Source: Flaccisagitta enflata
Lineage: Eukaryota > Chaetognatha > Sagittoidea > Aphragmophora
Length of the DNA stretch: 64,000 nt
Assembly (NCBI GenBank): GCA_965153355.1
Contig: OZ231126.1
Coordinates: forward strand, 107,074,001 to 107,138,000
Reading direction: 5' to 3'
Position 1 is the stretch's first letter; each line of letters starts with the position of its first letter. The notes under the pieces are model-generated. The model worked only from the letters and a program-made list of their open reading frames with translations. It had not been told where the DNA came from and ran no database searches. Both the position numbers and the translations under genes were made by a program. Shown here piece by piece: positions 31,296-43,715 of this stretch.

Positions 31296-33234
31296 TGGAC
31301 TTGTTAACGGTGCCATAGGGACTCTGCAACATGTTGATATTGATAGTCAAGGAAAACCAACTACCCTTTGGGTCAAATTTGATCATGAAGATGTTGGAAA
31401 AAACCGCCGACAGTTGTTAATGAACAATGAGCGCTATAAGCAACATGTTCAAAATGGTATTACACCAATTTGGAAAGTTGCAAAAAATTTTCCAACATGC
31501 AGGAAACGTTTGACTGGAAGGATTGTGTGTTTCCCCTTGTATTATGCATATGGTTTTACCATATGCAAATCACAAGGGAATAACCACATAGGCATATATA
31601 CAATTGTGCATTTGAATTCAAGAAAGAAAATTCCTCGACGCCAACTGTATGTAGCGTTCTCACGGACTGACAAAATTGACAATTTGATTATTAATGGATC
31701 ATTTGAAGATCCTTGGTTTAGAGAAGAAGAAGCAAGAAAGAAGTCTGGTGGTCGGATTAGAGAGGATGAAATTAGGGAAGGTTATTCAAAGTTGATGACA
31801 AAAAAGATTGTTTTGACATGGACTCCTCTGTATAACATTCACAATTGCAACAAGATTATATCCTTCTTTAATGTTAACTCGTTTCACTGTCACATTGATG
31901 ATGTAAGAAGTGATTTCAGTCTCTTAGCGTCAGATTTAATCTTTTTCATAGATACGAGACTGAAAAATAATGAAGTTCTTCCTTTAAAAGGATATAAGTT
32001 TGTTACCGGTTTGTACATGCACAATGACAAACGTGTACCAGGGGGGTTATGCTTGTATGCCAAGTCCAATCAGGATGTTTACATCATCAAAGACATGAAT
32101 ATTCAGGAGAAGGGATACTATGGCCAGTTAATTGTGTGTTCAGCAGGTGATTGTATCATTATTGGCTTGTACTTCAGTCCTAAGTGTTCAATGAAACACA
32201 AAGTTCAATATCTTCAGAGGGCGTTGGAAGAGATACTTGATAATCATCACAACATTCTCATTGGTGGTGATTTTAATTGTGGAAATAGTATTGATATATT
32301 ATTGGAAAAAGGTTTTTCCCGACTACCCCTTGATGATACTACAAAAGGTGCTACCAACATCGACCAATTGTACATAAAGACGAATGGGGAGTATATTTTT
32401 GGATGTAATCCCTGTTACTACAGTGACCATAAGCCAACATATGTGGGATTAAAATCTGTTGTTGATAATGACACACATTTCATGGATGATCAAGATTGTA
32501 CAACACAAATTCATGAAATGGTTGATGACAAAGCAAACACAGATGACAAAATAGACACAGATGACAGAACAGACAGTCATGAAATGGAATGCTCTTTTGA
32601 AGCTGATACGTTTTTTTGTGAATTATCAAAAATTGATAAGATGAATAAAGGGACAGATGGGCAGATCGCCAATTTAAAGCAATTGCCTGCAAAGAAACAA
32701 GCACAAGTGATTGATAGACTTGACACACGTTCATCAAATGACCTCATCCAATTCCTAAACAATCATGGTTATGTCACCATCAACTGTAATAGCACAACTC
32801 AAATTGGAAACAGTTGTGGATACATTAGTGCCAGCGTAGCAAATTATATCTATCAATGTCAGGATGATGCATGCGTATCACTCACTATGAATGATCATCC
32901 AAGCTATCATCCAGATGTATTGGGTTACAATTTTTTACTTGGCATAGATCGCAGTGATGCACAACTGTTGGACTCAATCCAAATAATGAAATTAGTTGCC
33001 AGTTTGACTGGTGATTACAACCTAGAGTGGTTTTTTGTACAAGATGTTAACCTTTTCAAATCTTTGTTGGCATCTGATTTTGATGATATTTTGTTTTCAA
33101 AGAAAGGTGGTATAAAGTGGGCAGTCTTTTGCATCAATGATGCCATTTTGAATGATCATCAAAGGAAAACTAATGTTGGGTCAAATGTTTGTGTTGGATC
33201 ACATTGGTATACGGTTGTGATCAGTATCGAATAA
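31207..33234 (+). pseudogene. Helentron C-terminal segment: end of helicase, EEP endonuclease, Cys/His protease-like domain
   Basis: Useful sequence starts at about 31294 (DGLVNGAIGTLQ). Helicase motifs V/VI are CKSQGNNH (31564) and QLYVAFSRT (31641-31667). An exonuclease-endonuclease-phosphatase (AP-endonuclease-like) domain follows at about 31860-32450: FNVNSFHCH, FIDTRL in place of the usual Glu motif, GGLCLYAK, GLYFSPK, GGDFNC (32263-32280), and the catalytic SDH at 32422-32430. After an Asp/Thr spacer (DDKIDTDDRTD), the last ~170 residues contain Gln then NSCG (Cys at 32815-32817) and, at the extreme C-terminus, HWYTVV (His at 33202-33204). Cys before His with HW resembles Josephin/OTU-like deubiquitinating peptidases; OTU-type proteases are known in Helentrons. 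The protease call is an inference. Confidence 0.82.
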
Positions 33235-33311
33235 AAGAAAAGTTCATATCTCTATAAGAGGGTGTCTGATGTTTTCTATCAGTAAATATGTGTTTTTGAC
33301 TGAGTGATAAT

Positions 33312-33385
<74 letters not shown>

Positions 33386-33452
33386 TGTTCAGTCAAATGT
33401 CTGTGTTTGAATCACATTGGTGTACGCTTGTGATTGATATTAAACAATAAGA
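33177..33452 (+). repeat. duplicated 3' end of the Helentron ORF flanking a (GA)n array
   Basis: The final ~60 bp of the ORF (TCAAATGTTTGTGTTGGATC, then ACATTGGTATACG) recur at 33388-33450 as a diverged copy (TCAAATGTCTGTGTTTGAAT). Between them is (GA)n at 33315-33382. The second copy has lost the frame. Confidence 0.85.
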
Positions 33453-33469
33453 ATTTTTAGTCACCCTGC

Positions 33470-33690
33470 TTATTCCATCAATCTGTTGGTTGGTCCATTG
33501 GTCCGTCGCCCATTTGTCCGTTGCCCCTGCACATTTTACTCTTTTTTATGTTTTTTTTATTATCTGTATAAATGTCCAGTATTGGATAAAGCCTCTGACC
33601 ACCCGCCTTGTTTAGTTGTGTGCTACGCAACTCATTAAGCCACTTTTTAGTTGGTCAGTTGGTTGGTCCGTTGGTCCATCTCAAAGTTGT
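33470..33690 (+). repeat. two diverged CCGT/TTGG-core dispersed repeats
   Basis: CTGTTGGTTGGTCCATTGGT with CCGTTGCCCCTGCAC, and then TGTGCTACGCAACTCATTAA + GCCACTTTTTAGTTGG. These correspond to the core and tail of one copy and the head of another. Confidence 0.65.
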
Positions 33691-33805
33691 GTGTCAAACT
33701 CTTTCAAATGATGCACGCAGTGTTGATCTAATGACCTAACTTTTAGTACACACACAAATACACACACACAAATACGCACACACATACACAAACACATAAG
33801 CACAT

Positions 33806-33916
<111 letters not shown>

Positions 33917-34061
33917 TAGACAAAGCGCCCACTTACTCATGGACTAGTAGATAATAAAGTTTGCCAAGATTTTCTTGATCATTTTTATGCAATTATCATT
34001 ATCAATATTTTTACTAATATCCACATATCATATCAAAAGTATTTCTATCAAAAAAAAATTT

Positions 34062-34456
34062 ATTTTTGATGCACTGATTTTGTCATGTGTCATGTTTGTC
34101 ATGTGCAATTCCTTGACAAAAATAGAAGCACATTTTCATTTATATAATTGTCGCACAACTTTGTGTAATATGAGAGGATAAAAAACTTTAATCCCAGCAA
34201 ACATCTTTATTAATCATTAGTTATTATCATTATTAATTATTGATTATTAATTATCTATTATCAATTATCATTTATTAATTATGATATTATTAATTATTTT
34301 TTGCAACAAAAAATGGCTGTTTGATGCGCTAGTTTTGTCATGTGTCATGTGTGTCATGTGCAATTCCTTGACAAAACTAGATGCATATTTTCATTTTTAT
34401 AATTGTCGCACAACTTTGTGTAACATGAGAGGATAAAACACTTTAATCCCAGCAAT
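34062..34456 (+). repeat. two ~137-bp direct copies of a non-coding element, ~258 bp apart
   Basis: Both carry GTCATGTGCAATTCCTTGAC, AATTGTCGCACAACTTTGTG and end in CTTTAATCCCAGCAA. A third fragment with CATGTGCTAATTGCTTGACA is at about 35140-35175. The spacer (34200-34310) is TTATTAAT simple sequence. No gene is seen from 33460 to 36190. Confidence 0.8.
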
Positions 34457-35809
34457 ATATTTTTAAGTTGCAGATGTGAAACGAGCTAAATTTTTCCTGT
34501 TTAAGTTTTTTTGGCATCTACTGAAGCTGTGTTTTTTATATATTTTTTGACATAAAACTGCTGTTAACCCTCTGGGTGGTGGGTTTGAGTCCTGCGCATG
34601 GCAGGTTCTTTAACGAAGGTTGAAGCATTTGCCTCGCAGATGTGGCTCAAGATTCAGTCACTGGAAACTCTGGCGAAGGTTGGAGGTCTGGATAACTGTA
34701 GTATCAAAAAAATTGGAAGTGGTAATTATGAATAATGTAGCACAATTTCAATTAGCTGCTGTGTTATACTTATGTGATGACACAAACAGGGCAAAATTTG
34801 AAAAACAATGCATGCCCTCATATAGATTTTGTGTGAACAAGGTTCAAAATATGGTTGGCCCAAACTCCTATGAAAATGGAACTCATGGAGAAATTTGTGT
34901 TGCATGATGAGACCTCATTTTTATCATATTGATTGCATCTTCAACTGCAATGAGAAAAACTTCTCAGTGCTACTTGAAAAAGTGGCTAATGATCATGAGT
35001 TTTCTGTCATTGCCAAAATCACATCTTAAAAATTTTCAATTAGCAGTAAATAATCAAAACAGGTCAATACAATTTTGATAATTCATATCTATTGACATCT
35101 GCATGTCAAAAGGAAATGATTTCTTATTAAAAATATGCGCAAATTCTTTCATGTGCTAATTGCTTGACAGAACTAGTTGCTTTATTTTGAACTGGTATAA
35201 GTGTGTTAAGAAATTGTTTTACAGCCATTTATTTGTTTGAAGACTATTTCTTATGTAAAGCATTTTATTATTCTGATCTTGATCAATGTCATAACATTAG
35301 TTTTTTTTTTCCAGGGAGGTATAGAAATCATTTTTAGATATCTTGAATGAGAGCCTAACTCAAATTCGAGATTTAGTTGATGTAGGTAGGAGGGACCTAA
35401 AAGTCTCCCCCTCATTTATTGCCTTTACTGTTGGGTCTGCAGACTATGATTGTCATGAGAATTACCAGAGTCTCTTTTCAATGTATTGGTAGTAAGTGAG
35501 GGGCCGCCAAGTGGGTTGTCCTGGCGTGGGAGAATGAGGGTATGATTTTGCCATATCTCATTCTCCTTACCGATGAGACTAATTTGGTTCAGCATCTGAA
35601 AAATAATCTTCTTATGATCTTGGATTTGCAGATTCAGCCTTTGAAGATGAAATGTATGTAATTATGACCAAATGTGCCAGTGAGATATCTTTGTGCACAT
35701 GTTATGAAGATACATCAGGAGGAAGTTTGCGAATATAAGAGTAACTGTCGCTAATTTGAGGAGATGCAGTGACTGAAAAGAGGAAACGCAGTTGCTGACA
35801 AGAGGACAA

Positions 35810-35955
35810 GAGCAAGACTGATTGGCTGATACGAGCAAGACTGATTGGCTGATACAAGCAAGACTGGCTGGTGATTCGAGCAAGACTAATTGGCTGATAC
35901 AAGCAAGACTGGTTGGCGATACAAGCAAGACTGGTTGGCGATACGAGCAAGACAT
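35810..35955. repeat. ~22-bp minisatellite, about 6 units
   Basis: Units of GATTGGCTGATACGAGCAAG with sequence variation. Confidence 0.9.
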
Positions 35956-36187
35956 AAAGTAAAGAGTGTCTAGTGATAAATAGCTTGTTTATTGAATATT
36001 TGCATTATTTTGGCTCTTGATACAAAATAAAGTGTTTCATAGAAATAAATTAGACATGAGATTTCTGTCATCTTACACAGGGTTTTGGTTTTATTGGTGG
36101 TAGGTGAAGCGGCATTTGAGGTCAGAGCATCAGTGGTACCTTTGTCATATTGGGTGTTTATTTAAAAGAAGAGATCTGATATAAGCC

Positions 36188-39100
36188 TTACTAGGCTGAT
36201 TCAAAGCCTGAGGGGCTAAGGCTAGATTGTAAGACCAAAATGACCAATTTTGGGTCTCAGAAGGCCAATAGGTTTGGGGGGCCTTTAGAGTCCTGTAGTA
36301 TGCATATGAGCTTGAAAGAGTTGATCCGAGAGCTTGGAAGGGATTTTGAATTCAGATAGGACTAAATTGGGGCCTAATGGGGCTTATCTGAGGCCTGGAG
36401 AGACTGATTTAAGGTTTGGGGCTGATTGAGGCCTGAGAGGGTTTATTAGGGCCTGAAATGGCCAAAAGTCTAACGGGGCAGATAGAGACCTGAAAGGGCT
36501 AGTAGAGGCCAGAGAGGGCTAAATGAGGCCTGAGAGGGCTAATTGAGGCCTGAGAGGGCTAATTGAGGCCTGAGAGGACTGAATCAAGGCCTATCAAAAT
36601 TAGCTGGGCTGGTTTGAATGTTAAGAGAGTAGATTTGAGACCTGAGAGTGCTCATATAAGGCCTGTCAGGACTAATTTAAGGCCTAATACAATTGGGATG
36701 AAGCTTGGGAAGGCAAATTTGATGTCTGGGTGGGCTAATTTGAGGACTGAAAGACATGATAAAACGGTCTGATTGAGATCTGAGAGTGCTAATGAGGCCT
36801 AAGAGAGCTGATTTGAGGTTGGGCAGGCCCCAAAGGAGACAAAGCCCTGTACAATACAGGGGTTCTGAGGTTTTGAAGCTTGATAGGGGCCTAAAGGACT
36901 GACTTTAGGTCTATCAGGACTGATTTATGGCCTGAAAGGACTAGTTGAGGCCAGAGAGGGCTCAGTGAGGCCTGAGAGGGCTAATTGAGGCCTGAGAGGG
37001 CTAATTGAGGCCTGAGAGGACTGATTCAAGGCTTATCAAAATTAGCCGGGCTGATTTGAATGTTAAGAGAGTAGATTTGAGACCTGAGAGTGCTGATGTA
37101 AGGCCTGTCAGGACTAATTTGATGTTTGGGAGGGCTAATTTGAGGACTGAAAGACATGATTGGAAGTTTGAGCAGTCTGATTGAGGTCTGAGAGTGCTAA
37201 TGAGGCCTAAGAGAGCTGATTTGAGGTTGGGCAGGCCCCAAAGAAGACAAAGTCCTGTACAATACAGGGGTTTTGAGGTTTTGAAGCTTGATAGGGGCCT
37301 AAAGGACTGATTTTAGGTCTATTAGGACTGATTTATGGCCTGGGAGGGCTAAATGAGGCCAGAGGGCTAACAAGAGGGCTAATTGAAGCCTGGAAGTTTA
37401 AATGGTCTGATTGAGGCCTGAGAGTGCTAATGAGGCCTATGAGAGCTGATTTGAGGTTGGGCGGGCCCCAAAGGAGACGAAGTCCTGTAGAACACAGGGG
37501 TTTTGAAGCTTGATAGGGGGCTTAAAGGACTGATTTTACACCTATGAGGACTAATTTATGGTCTGTGAGGGCTATTTTGATGTTTGAGAGGGCTAATTGA
37601 GGTCTGAGAGGGCTAATTGAGGCCTGAGAGGGCTGATTGAAGCCTGAGAGGGCTAATTGAAGCCTGGAAGTTTAAATGGTCTGATTGAGGCCTGAGAGTG
37701 CTAATGAGGCCTATGAGAGCTGATTTGAGGTTGGGCGGGCCCCAAAGGAGACAAAGTCCTGTAGAACACAGGGGTTTTGAAGCTTGATAGGGGGCTTAAA
37801 GGACTGATTTTAGACTATGAGGACTAATTTATGGTCTGTGAGGGCTATTTTGATGTTTGAGAGGGCTAATTGAGGCCTGAGAGGGCTAATTGAGGCATGA
37901 GAGGGCTGATTGAAGCCTGAGAGGGCTAATTTGAGGCCAGAGGGCTATTATGGTCTGATTGAGGCCTGACAGTGCCAATGAGGCCTATGAGAGCTGATTT
38001 GAGGTTGGGCGGGCCCCGAAGGAGACAAAGTCCTGTAGAACACAGGGGTTTTGATGCTTGATAGGGGGCCTAAAGGACTGATTTTAGACTATGAGGACTA
38101 ATTTATGGTCTTTGAGGGCTATTTTGATGTTTGAGAGGGCTAATTGAGGCCTGAGAGGGCTGATTGAAGCCTGAGAGGGCTAATTTTAGGCCAGAGGGCT
38201 AGTATGGCCTTAGAGGGCTTATTTGAGGCCAGAGGGCTAGTATGGTCTGATTGAGGCCTGAGAGTGCTAATAAGGCCTATGAGAGCTGATTTGAGGTTGG
38301 GCGGGCCCCGAAGGAGACGAAGTCCTGTAGAACACAGGGGTTTTGAAGCTTGATAGGAGGCTTAAAGGACTGATTTTAGACCTATGAGGACTAATTTATG
38401 GTCTGTGAGGGCTATTTTGATGTTTGAGAGGGCTAATTGAGGCCTGAGAGGGCTGATTGAAGCCTGAGAGGGCTAATTTTAGGCCAGAGGGCTAGTATGG
38501 CCTTAAAGGGCTGATTTGAGGTGGGAGGGGGGGACGAACAAACGAACGGACAAACGGACGAACGAGTGCTGATGTAAGGCCTGTCAGGACTAATTTGATG
38601 TTTGGGAGGGCTAATTTGAGGACTGAAAGACATGATTGGAAGTTTGAACAGTCTGATTGAGGTCTGAGAGTGCTAATGAGGCCTAAGAGAGCTGATTTGA
38701 GGTTGGGCAGGCCCCAAAGGAGACAAAGTCCTGTACAATACAGGGGTTTTGAGGTTTTGAAGCTTGATAGGGGGACTGATTTTAGGTCTATTAGGACTGA
38801 TTTATGGCCTGGGAGGGCTAAATGAGGCCAGAGGGCTAACAAGAGGGCTAATTGAAGCCTGGAAGTTTAAATGGTCTGATTGAGGCCTGAGAGTGCTAAT
38901 GAGGCCTATGAGAGCTGATTTGAGGTTGGGCAGGCCCCAAAGGAGACGAAGTCCTGTAGAACACAGGGGTTTTGAAGCTTGATAGGGGGCTTAAAGGACT
39001 GATTTTACACCTATGAGGACTAATTTATGGTCTGTGAGGGCTATTTTGATGTTTGAGAGGGCTAATTGAGGCCTGAGAGGGCTAAATGAGGCCTGAGAGG

Positions 39101-41165
39101 GCTGATTGAAGCCTGAGAGGGCTAATTTGAGGCCAGAGGGCTAGTATGGTCTGATTGAGGCCTGAGAGTGCTAATGAGGCCTATGAGAGCTGATTTGAGG
39201 TTGGGCGGGCCCCAAAGGAGACGAAGTCCTGAAGAACACAGGGGTTTTGAAGCTTGATAGGGGGCTTAAAGGACTGATTTTAGACTATGAGGACTAATTT
39301 ATGGTCTGTGAGGGCTATTTTGATGTTTGAGAGGGCTAATTGAGGCCTGAGAGGGCTAATTGAGGCCTGAGAGGGCTAATTGAAGCCTGAGAGGGCTAAT
39401 TTGAGGCCAGAGGGCTAGTATGGTCTGATTGAGGCCTGAGAGTGCCAATGAGGCCTATGAGAGCTGATTTGAGGTTGGGCGGGCCCCAAAGGAGACGAAG
39501 TCCTGTAGAACACAGGGGTTTTGATGCTTGATAGGGGGCCTAAAGGACTGATTTTAGACTATGAGGACTAATTTATGGTCTGTGAGGGCTATTTTGATGT
39601 TTGAGAGGGCTAATTGAGGCCTGAGAGGGCTGATTGAAGCCTGAGAGGGCTAATTTTAGGCCAGAGGGCTAGTATGGCCTTAGAGGGCTTATTTGAGGCC
39701 AGAGGGCTAGTATGGTCTGATTGAGGCCTGAGAGTGTTAATAAGGCCTATGAGAGCTGATTTGAGGTTGGGCGGGCCCCAAAGGAGACAAAGTCCTGTAG
39801 AACACAGGGGTTTTGATGCTTGATAGGGGGCCTAAAGGACTGATTTTAGACTATGAGGACTAATTTATGGTCTGTGAGGGCTATTTTGATGTTTGAGAGG
39901 GCTAATTGAGGCCTGAGAGGGCTGATTGAAGCCTGAGAGGGCTAATTTTAGGCCAGAGGGCTAGTATGGCCTTAGAGGGCTTATTTGAGGCCAGAGGGCT
40001 AGTATGGTCTGATTGAGGCCTGAGAGTGCTAATAAGGCCTATGAGAGCTGATTTGAGGTTGGGCGGGCCCCGAAGGAGACGAAGTCCTGTAGAACACAGG
40101 GGTTTTGAAGCTTGATAGGAGGCCTAAAGGACTGATTTTAGACCTATGAGGACTAATTTATGGTCTGTGAGGGCTATTTTGATGTTTGAGAGGGCTAATT
40201 GAGGCCGGAGAGGGCTGATTGAAGCCTAAGAGGGCTAATTTTAGGCCAGAGGGCTAGTATGGCCTTAGAGGGCTGATTTGAGGTGGGAGGGGGGGACAAA
40301 CAAACAAACGGACAAACGGACGAACGAGTTCTGATGTAAGGCCTGTCAGGACTAATTTGATGTTTGGGAGGGCTAATTTGAGGACTGAAAGACATGATTG
40401 GAAGTTTGAACAGTCTGATTGAGGTCTGAGAGTGCTAATGAGGCCTAAGAGAGCTGATTTGAGGTTGGGCAGGCCCCAAAGGAGACAAAGTCCTGTACAA
40501 TACAGGGGTTTTGAGGTTTTGAAGCTTGATAGGGGGACTGATTTTAGGTCTATTAGGACTGATTTATGGTCTGGGAGGGCTAAATGAGGCCAGAGGGCTA
40601 ACAAGAGGGCTAATTGAAGCCTGGAAGTTTAAATGGTCTGATTGAGGCCTGAGAGTGCTAATGAGGCCTATGAGAGCTGATTTGAGGTTGGGCGGGCCCC
40701 AAAGGAGACGAAGTCCTGTAGAACACAGGGGTTTTGAAGCTTGATAGGGGGCTTAAAGGACTGATTTTACACCTATGAGGACTAATTTATGGTCTGTGAG
40801 GGCTATTTTGATGTTTGAGAGGGCTAATTGAGGCCTGAGAGGGCTAATTGAGGCCTGAGAGGGCTGATTGAAGCCTGAGAGGGCTAATTTGAGGCCAGAG
40901 GGCTAGAATGGTCTGATTGAGGCCTGAGAGTGTTAATAAGGCCTATGAGAGCTGATTTGAGGTTGGGCGGGCCCCAAAGGACACGAAGTCCTGTAGAACA
41001 CAGGGGTTTTGAAGCTTGATAGGGGGCCTAAAGGACTGATTTTAGACCTATGAGGACTAATTTATGGTCTGTGAGGGCTATTTTGATGTTTGAGAGGGCT
41101 AATTGAGGCCTGAGAGGGCTGATTGAAGCCAGAGGGCTAGTATGGCCTTAGAGGGCTGATTTGAG
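36188..41165. repeat. higher-order satellite array (20 bp / ~223-408 bp / 1762 bp)
   Basis: The basal unit is about 20 bp (GAGGCCTGAGAGGGCTAATT and variants). Units are organised into blocks, each carrying one GGCCCCAAAGGAGACGAAGT arm. Arms start at 36826, 37234, 37464, 37738, 38012, 38304, 38710, 38933, 39208, 39482, 39774, 40066, 40472, 40695 and 40970. Spacings from 38304 are 406, 223, 275, 274, 292, 292, then 406, 223, 275 again. The super-repeat is therefore exactly 1762 bp at four anchors. The earlier super-repeat (36826-38304, 1478 bp) has the same order but lacks one 292-bp block. A GGACGAACAAACGAACGG-type core is present near 38530, 40290 and 41175. It is not coding. Confidence 0.95.
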
Positions 41166-41250
41166 GTGGGAGGGGGGGACGAACAAACAAACGGACGGAC
41201 GAACGAACAAAAGTCCCCTCTGTTCTACAGGACTTCGTCCCCTTCTGCCC
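41166..41250. repeat. array terminus: tetranucleotide core plus inverted GGCCCC arm
   Basis: GGAGGGGGGACGAACAAACA continues into GGACGGACGAACGAACAAAA. Then GTCCCCTCTGTTCTACAGGA and CTTCGTCCCCTTCTG follow, the arm in reverse orientation relative to the array. The retroelement gag begins immediately after it. Confidence 0.8.
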
Positions 41251-42566
41251 AAAAACGAAAGGAAGCGGATGAAAGAAAGCTTGCTACTGAACTAAATCTG
41301 GACGTCAAGTTACTTCAAGTCTCGCCGTGGGAACCGGAAAAGACAGAACAAAGCTTCAAAAGCTGGTATAGCCAATTTAAGTACCAGACAACAGTACAGG
41401 CCCAGCTTAATGAACGACAAAGAAAGGGCTTATTTGCAAATCAATTTGCAAAGAAACCAGATATAAGGCAACAAATTCAATCTCTCATGAGAATGTACCC
41501 GTCAATGACATGCGACGACCTCGCCGCGAAAATTGCTTTTCTCTCAAGTGGGGAAAGTCTATGAAAATAGATTAAGCAATCTCCAACGTAGGTCAAACGA
41601 AAAAATTGAGTCGTATGCTTTTCGTACCAAGACTTATTTTGACGAGACTCTACCAGCTGAGGAAATTGATAAGCTGAGAGAGTCAAAATGGTACAGTTCT
41701 CGGTTGCTCTCTCATTTTCTACGCGGGATTTGCAATGATTCCTTGAGGCTTGAAGTCCGGAGGCAGTCTGCAACAAATATAGACACTGCAGTGTACATTT
41801 GCAAAGAATATGTGCAATCTAGAGAGAGTTGCATCATTGAGGGGCGAAACGATTCAAAAAAATTGACAACTAAAAATGAAATTGATATGGTCAACTGCAG
41901 AGATTTCAAAGGAAAGCCTGCCAAGGACAGACGAGAAGTAAACAACATGGACCTTGAAATGGATTACTCAGAAACCGAGCCAACAGTCGTTGAACTCGAA
42001 GAAGATCCTGAGGTAAATGCCATACAGCAAGCCAACTTTAGAAACCCTTCAAGGCTTCAAAAAGATCCAATCTATCGTCCACGACCAAACATGGATGCGA
42101 TAGATAAGTCCAAAATAAAATGTTACAATTGTCTAAAAATGGGCCATTTCAAGAATGAATGTGTCAATCCCTCTCAAACTTTGAACAAAAAGCCAGTTGG
42201 ACATATTCTAAAATTCTCCCCTGCTCAGGAAAGAGCCATAAAAAAGAGACAATGCTTTGTCAAAGGAAACAAGGTTAACAACATTGCGGAAGAAACGGCT
42301 GAGGAAGATGACCAGGAAATCTACAAGGAAGAAGAAGAAGATGAAGTCAACAATCTTGAAGCAAACGAGAGCCATACAGATATGGATTCTCAGTATGACT
42401 TCCTGATAGAACAAATCAACGCCCTCAGGGGAAAACCCAAGGTTAGGTTCAGTGGTCACAGAAACAGCTACAACCAGCCAAAACCTCCTCGTTCAGTAAA
42501 TGCTATACATCAAAATTTTCATGGCAGCAGCCCACATGTTTATGTCAAGGGCTTAGGCCAAGTTTT
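41251..42566 (+). pseudogene. Ty3/Gypsy gag with CCHC zinc knuckle
   Basis: This is a capsid and nucleocapsid precursor. The capsid part contains FKSWYSQFKYQT (about 41355) and a retrotransposon-gag-like stretch (ESYAFRTKTYFDE, LLSHFLRGICNDSLRLEVRR). A frameshift near 41550 separates the two halves. The nucleocapsid zinc knuckle CYNCLKMGHFKNEC is at 42121-42162 (CX2CX4HX4C, complete). A Glu-rich linker follows (EEDDQEIYKEEEEDE). The frame is lost near 42540, directly before the protease. The start is uncertain because the frame runs back into satellite-derived sequence, which suggests that the original N-terminus is missing. Confidence 0.82.
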
Positions 42567-43715
42567 CTCGATTCTGGTAGTGAAATATCTGGCATAAGCA
42601 GAGCAAAGGTGCCTAAGGGATACATGATAACCAAGACCAAGCAGGAACTTGTCTCAATTACTGGAAAAGTGGTAATGGTAAGTGAGCAAGTAACAGTGGA
42701 CATTATTTCTTCCAAGAAGGGAATTTCCATAGTCTCCCCAGGAAAGGGTACTAAGATCAAGCTCAAGATCTTGGAAATTCAATCTGACACTTTTCTTGGA
42801 TGGGCCCATATGGCAAAACTAAGGATTGATGTCAAATGTGGCCAGGCCACAGACTACAAGAATACGCACGTAAAATGGATTTATGACTTCCACAATGAAA
42901 CAATCAGTCTGTCGCCTATTTTCAGCATTGATAATAGCAAGAGTGATAATGAACATGTTTCATTCATTGGAAATCCATACAGAAGTCAAATCTGCAAAGA
43001 AGAGAATGAACTAATTCCAGAAGAAGATGATGAGCCGGTACCAGGTCTGGTGGACTCTGACGGGGATGATGATATTGATGATTGATGATGCGACAGTGAG
43101 TGGGGTGATGGCGAGATTCCTGGTCTTGTGGATGCTGACAGTGACCAAGAAAATAACAGTGAAACTGTTGATCCATCATTTGAAGCTCTAGGTTTTACCT
43201 TTCAACAGCAAGGTCAAGCTGAACTCCATCAAGAGCGCATTCATCAGCATCAGTCAATACAGGCTGTATTGTCTCAAACCAGGCTACGAGACTGGATGGT
43301 AGTGCTGATGGGAGCAGCAGATAGCCCGCCTCGGGCCCTACATGCATTGAGATCACATACAGGCCAAGCTGCAACATCCAATGATGAAGAATCTTCAGGT
43401 GAGCAGATTGAAAGGATCAACAATGTCATGGCATACAAACCAAGCATCGGAATGAATCAACCAAGCCTTAAGTTGGAAGTGGTATACACGCTTGATGAAC
43501 CAACAGTCAAGAGAATGAATAGGGTTCTACCATTTGCATGTGTGCTTATCATGGACAACAAAGCTACACCATTGAGCTGTGCTATCCCAGGATTGGCTTT
43601 ACTGAAATTTAAGGAAGAACCTGTTGACATCAAGGCAAAATCATTTTCAGGCAACGAAATCCATTTGCTATCCAAGGTGACGCTTTTTCTCGACTTTGAA
43701 CTCACAAACGGAAAA
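42540..43715 (+). pseudogene. Ty3/Gypsy protease and following pol linker
   Basis: The aspartic protease active site is DSG at 42570-42578 (FLDSGSEISGI). Protease-like strands follow (GYMITKTKQELVSITGKVV; FLGWAHMAKLRIDV). An in-frame TGA lies at 43083-43085 inside an acidic linker (EEDDEPVPGLVDSDGDDD). The frame then continues (GEIPGLVDADSDQENNSE) to about 43715, where it shifts. The linker contains two related DEPVPGLVDSDGD / DGEIPGLVDADSD units. Confidence 0.75.

Noticed and set aside
34570-34600. Pol III B-box (GGTTTGAGTCC) of a tRNA-derived SINE
   Set aside because: No convincing A-box at the right distance and no second copy in the window.
36188-41165. CRISPR-like or coding interpretation of the array; minus-strand frames repeated 1762 bp apart
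   Set aside because: No constant-length unique spacers and a eukaryotic context. The repeated frames follow from satellite periodicity.
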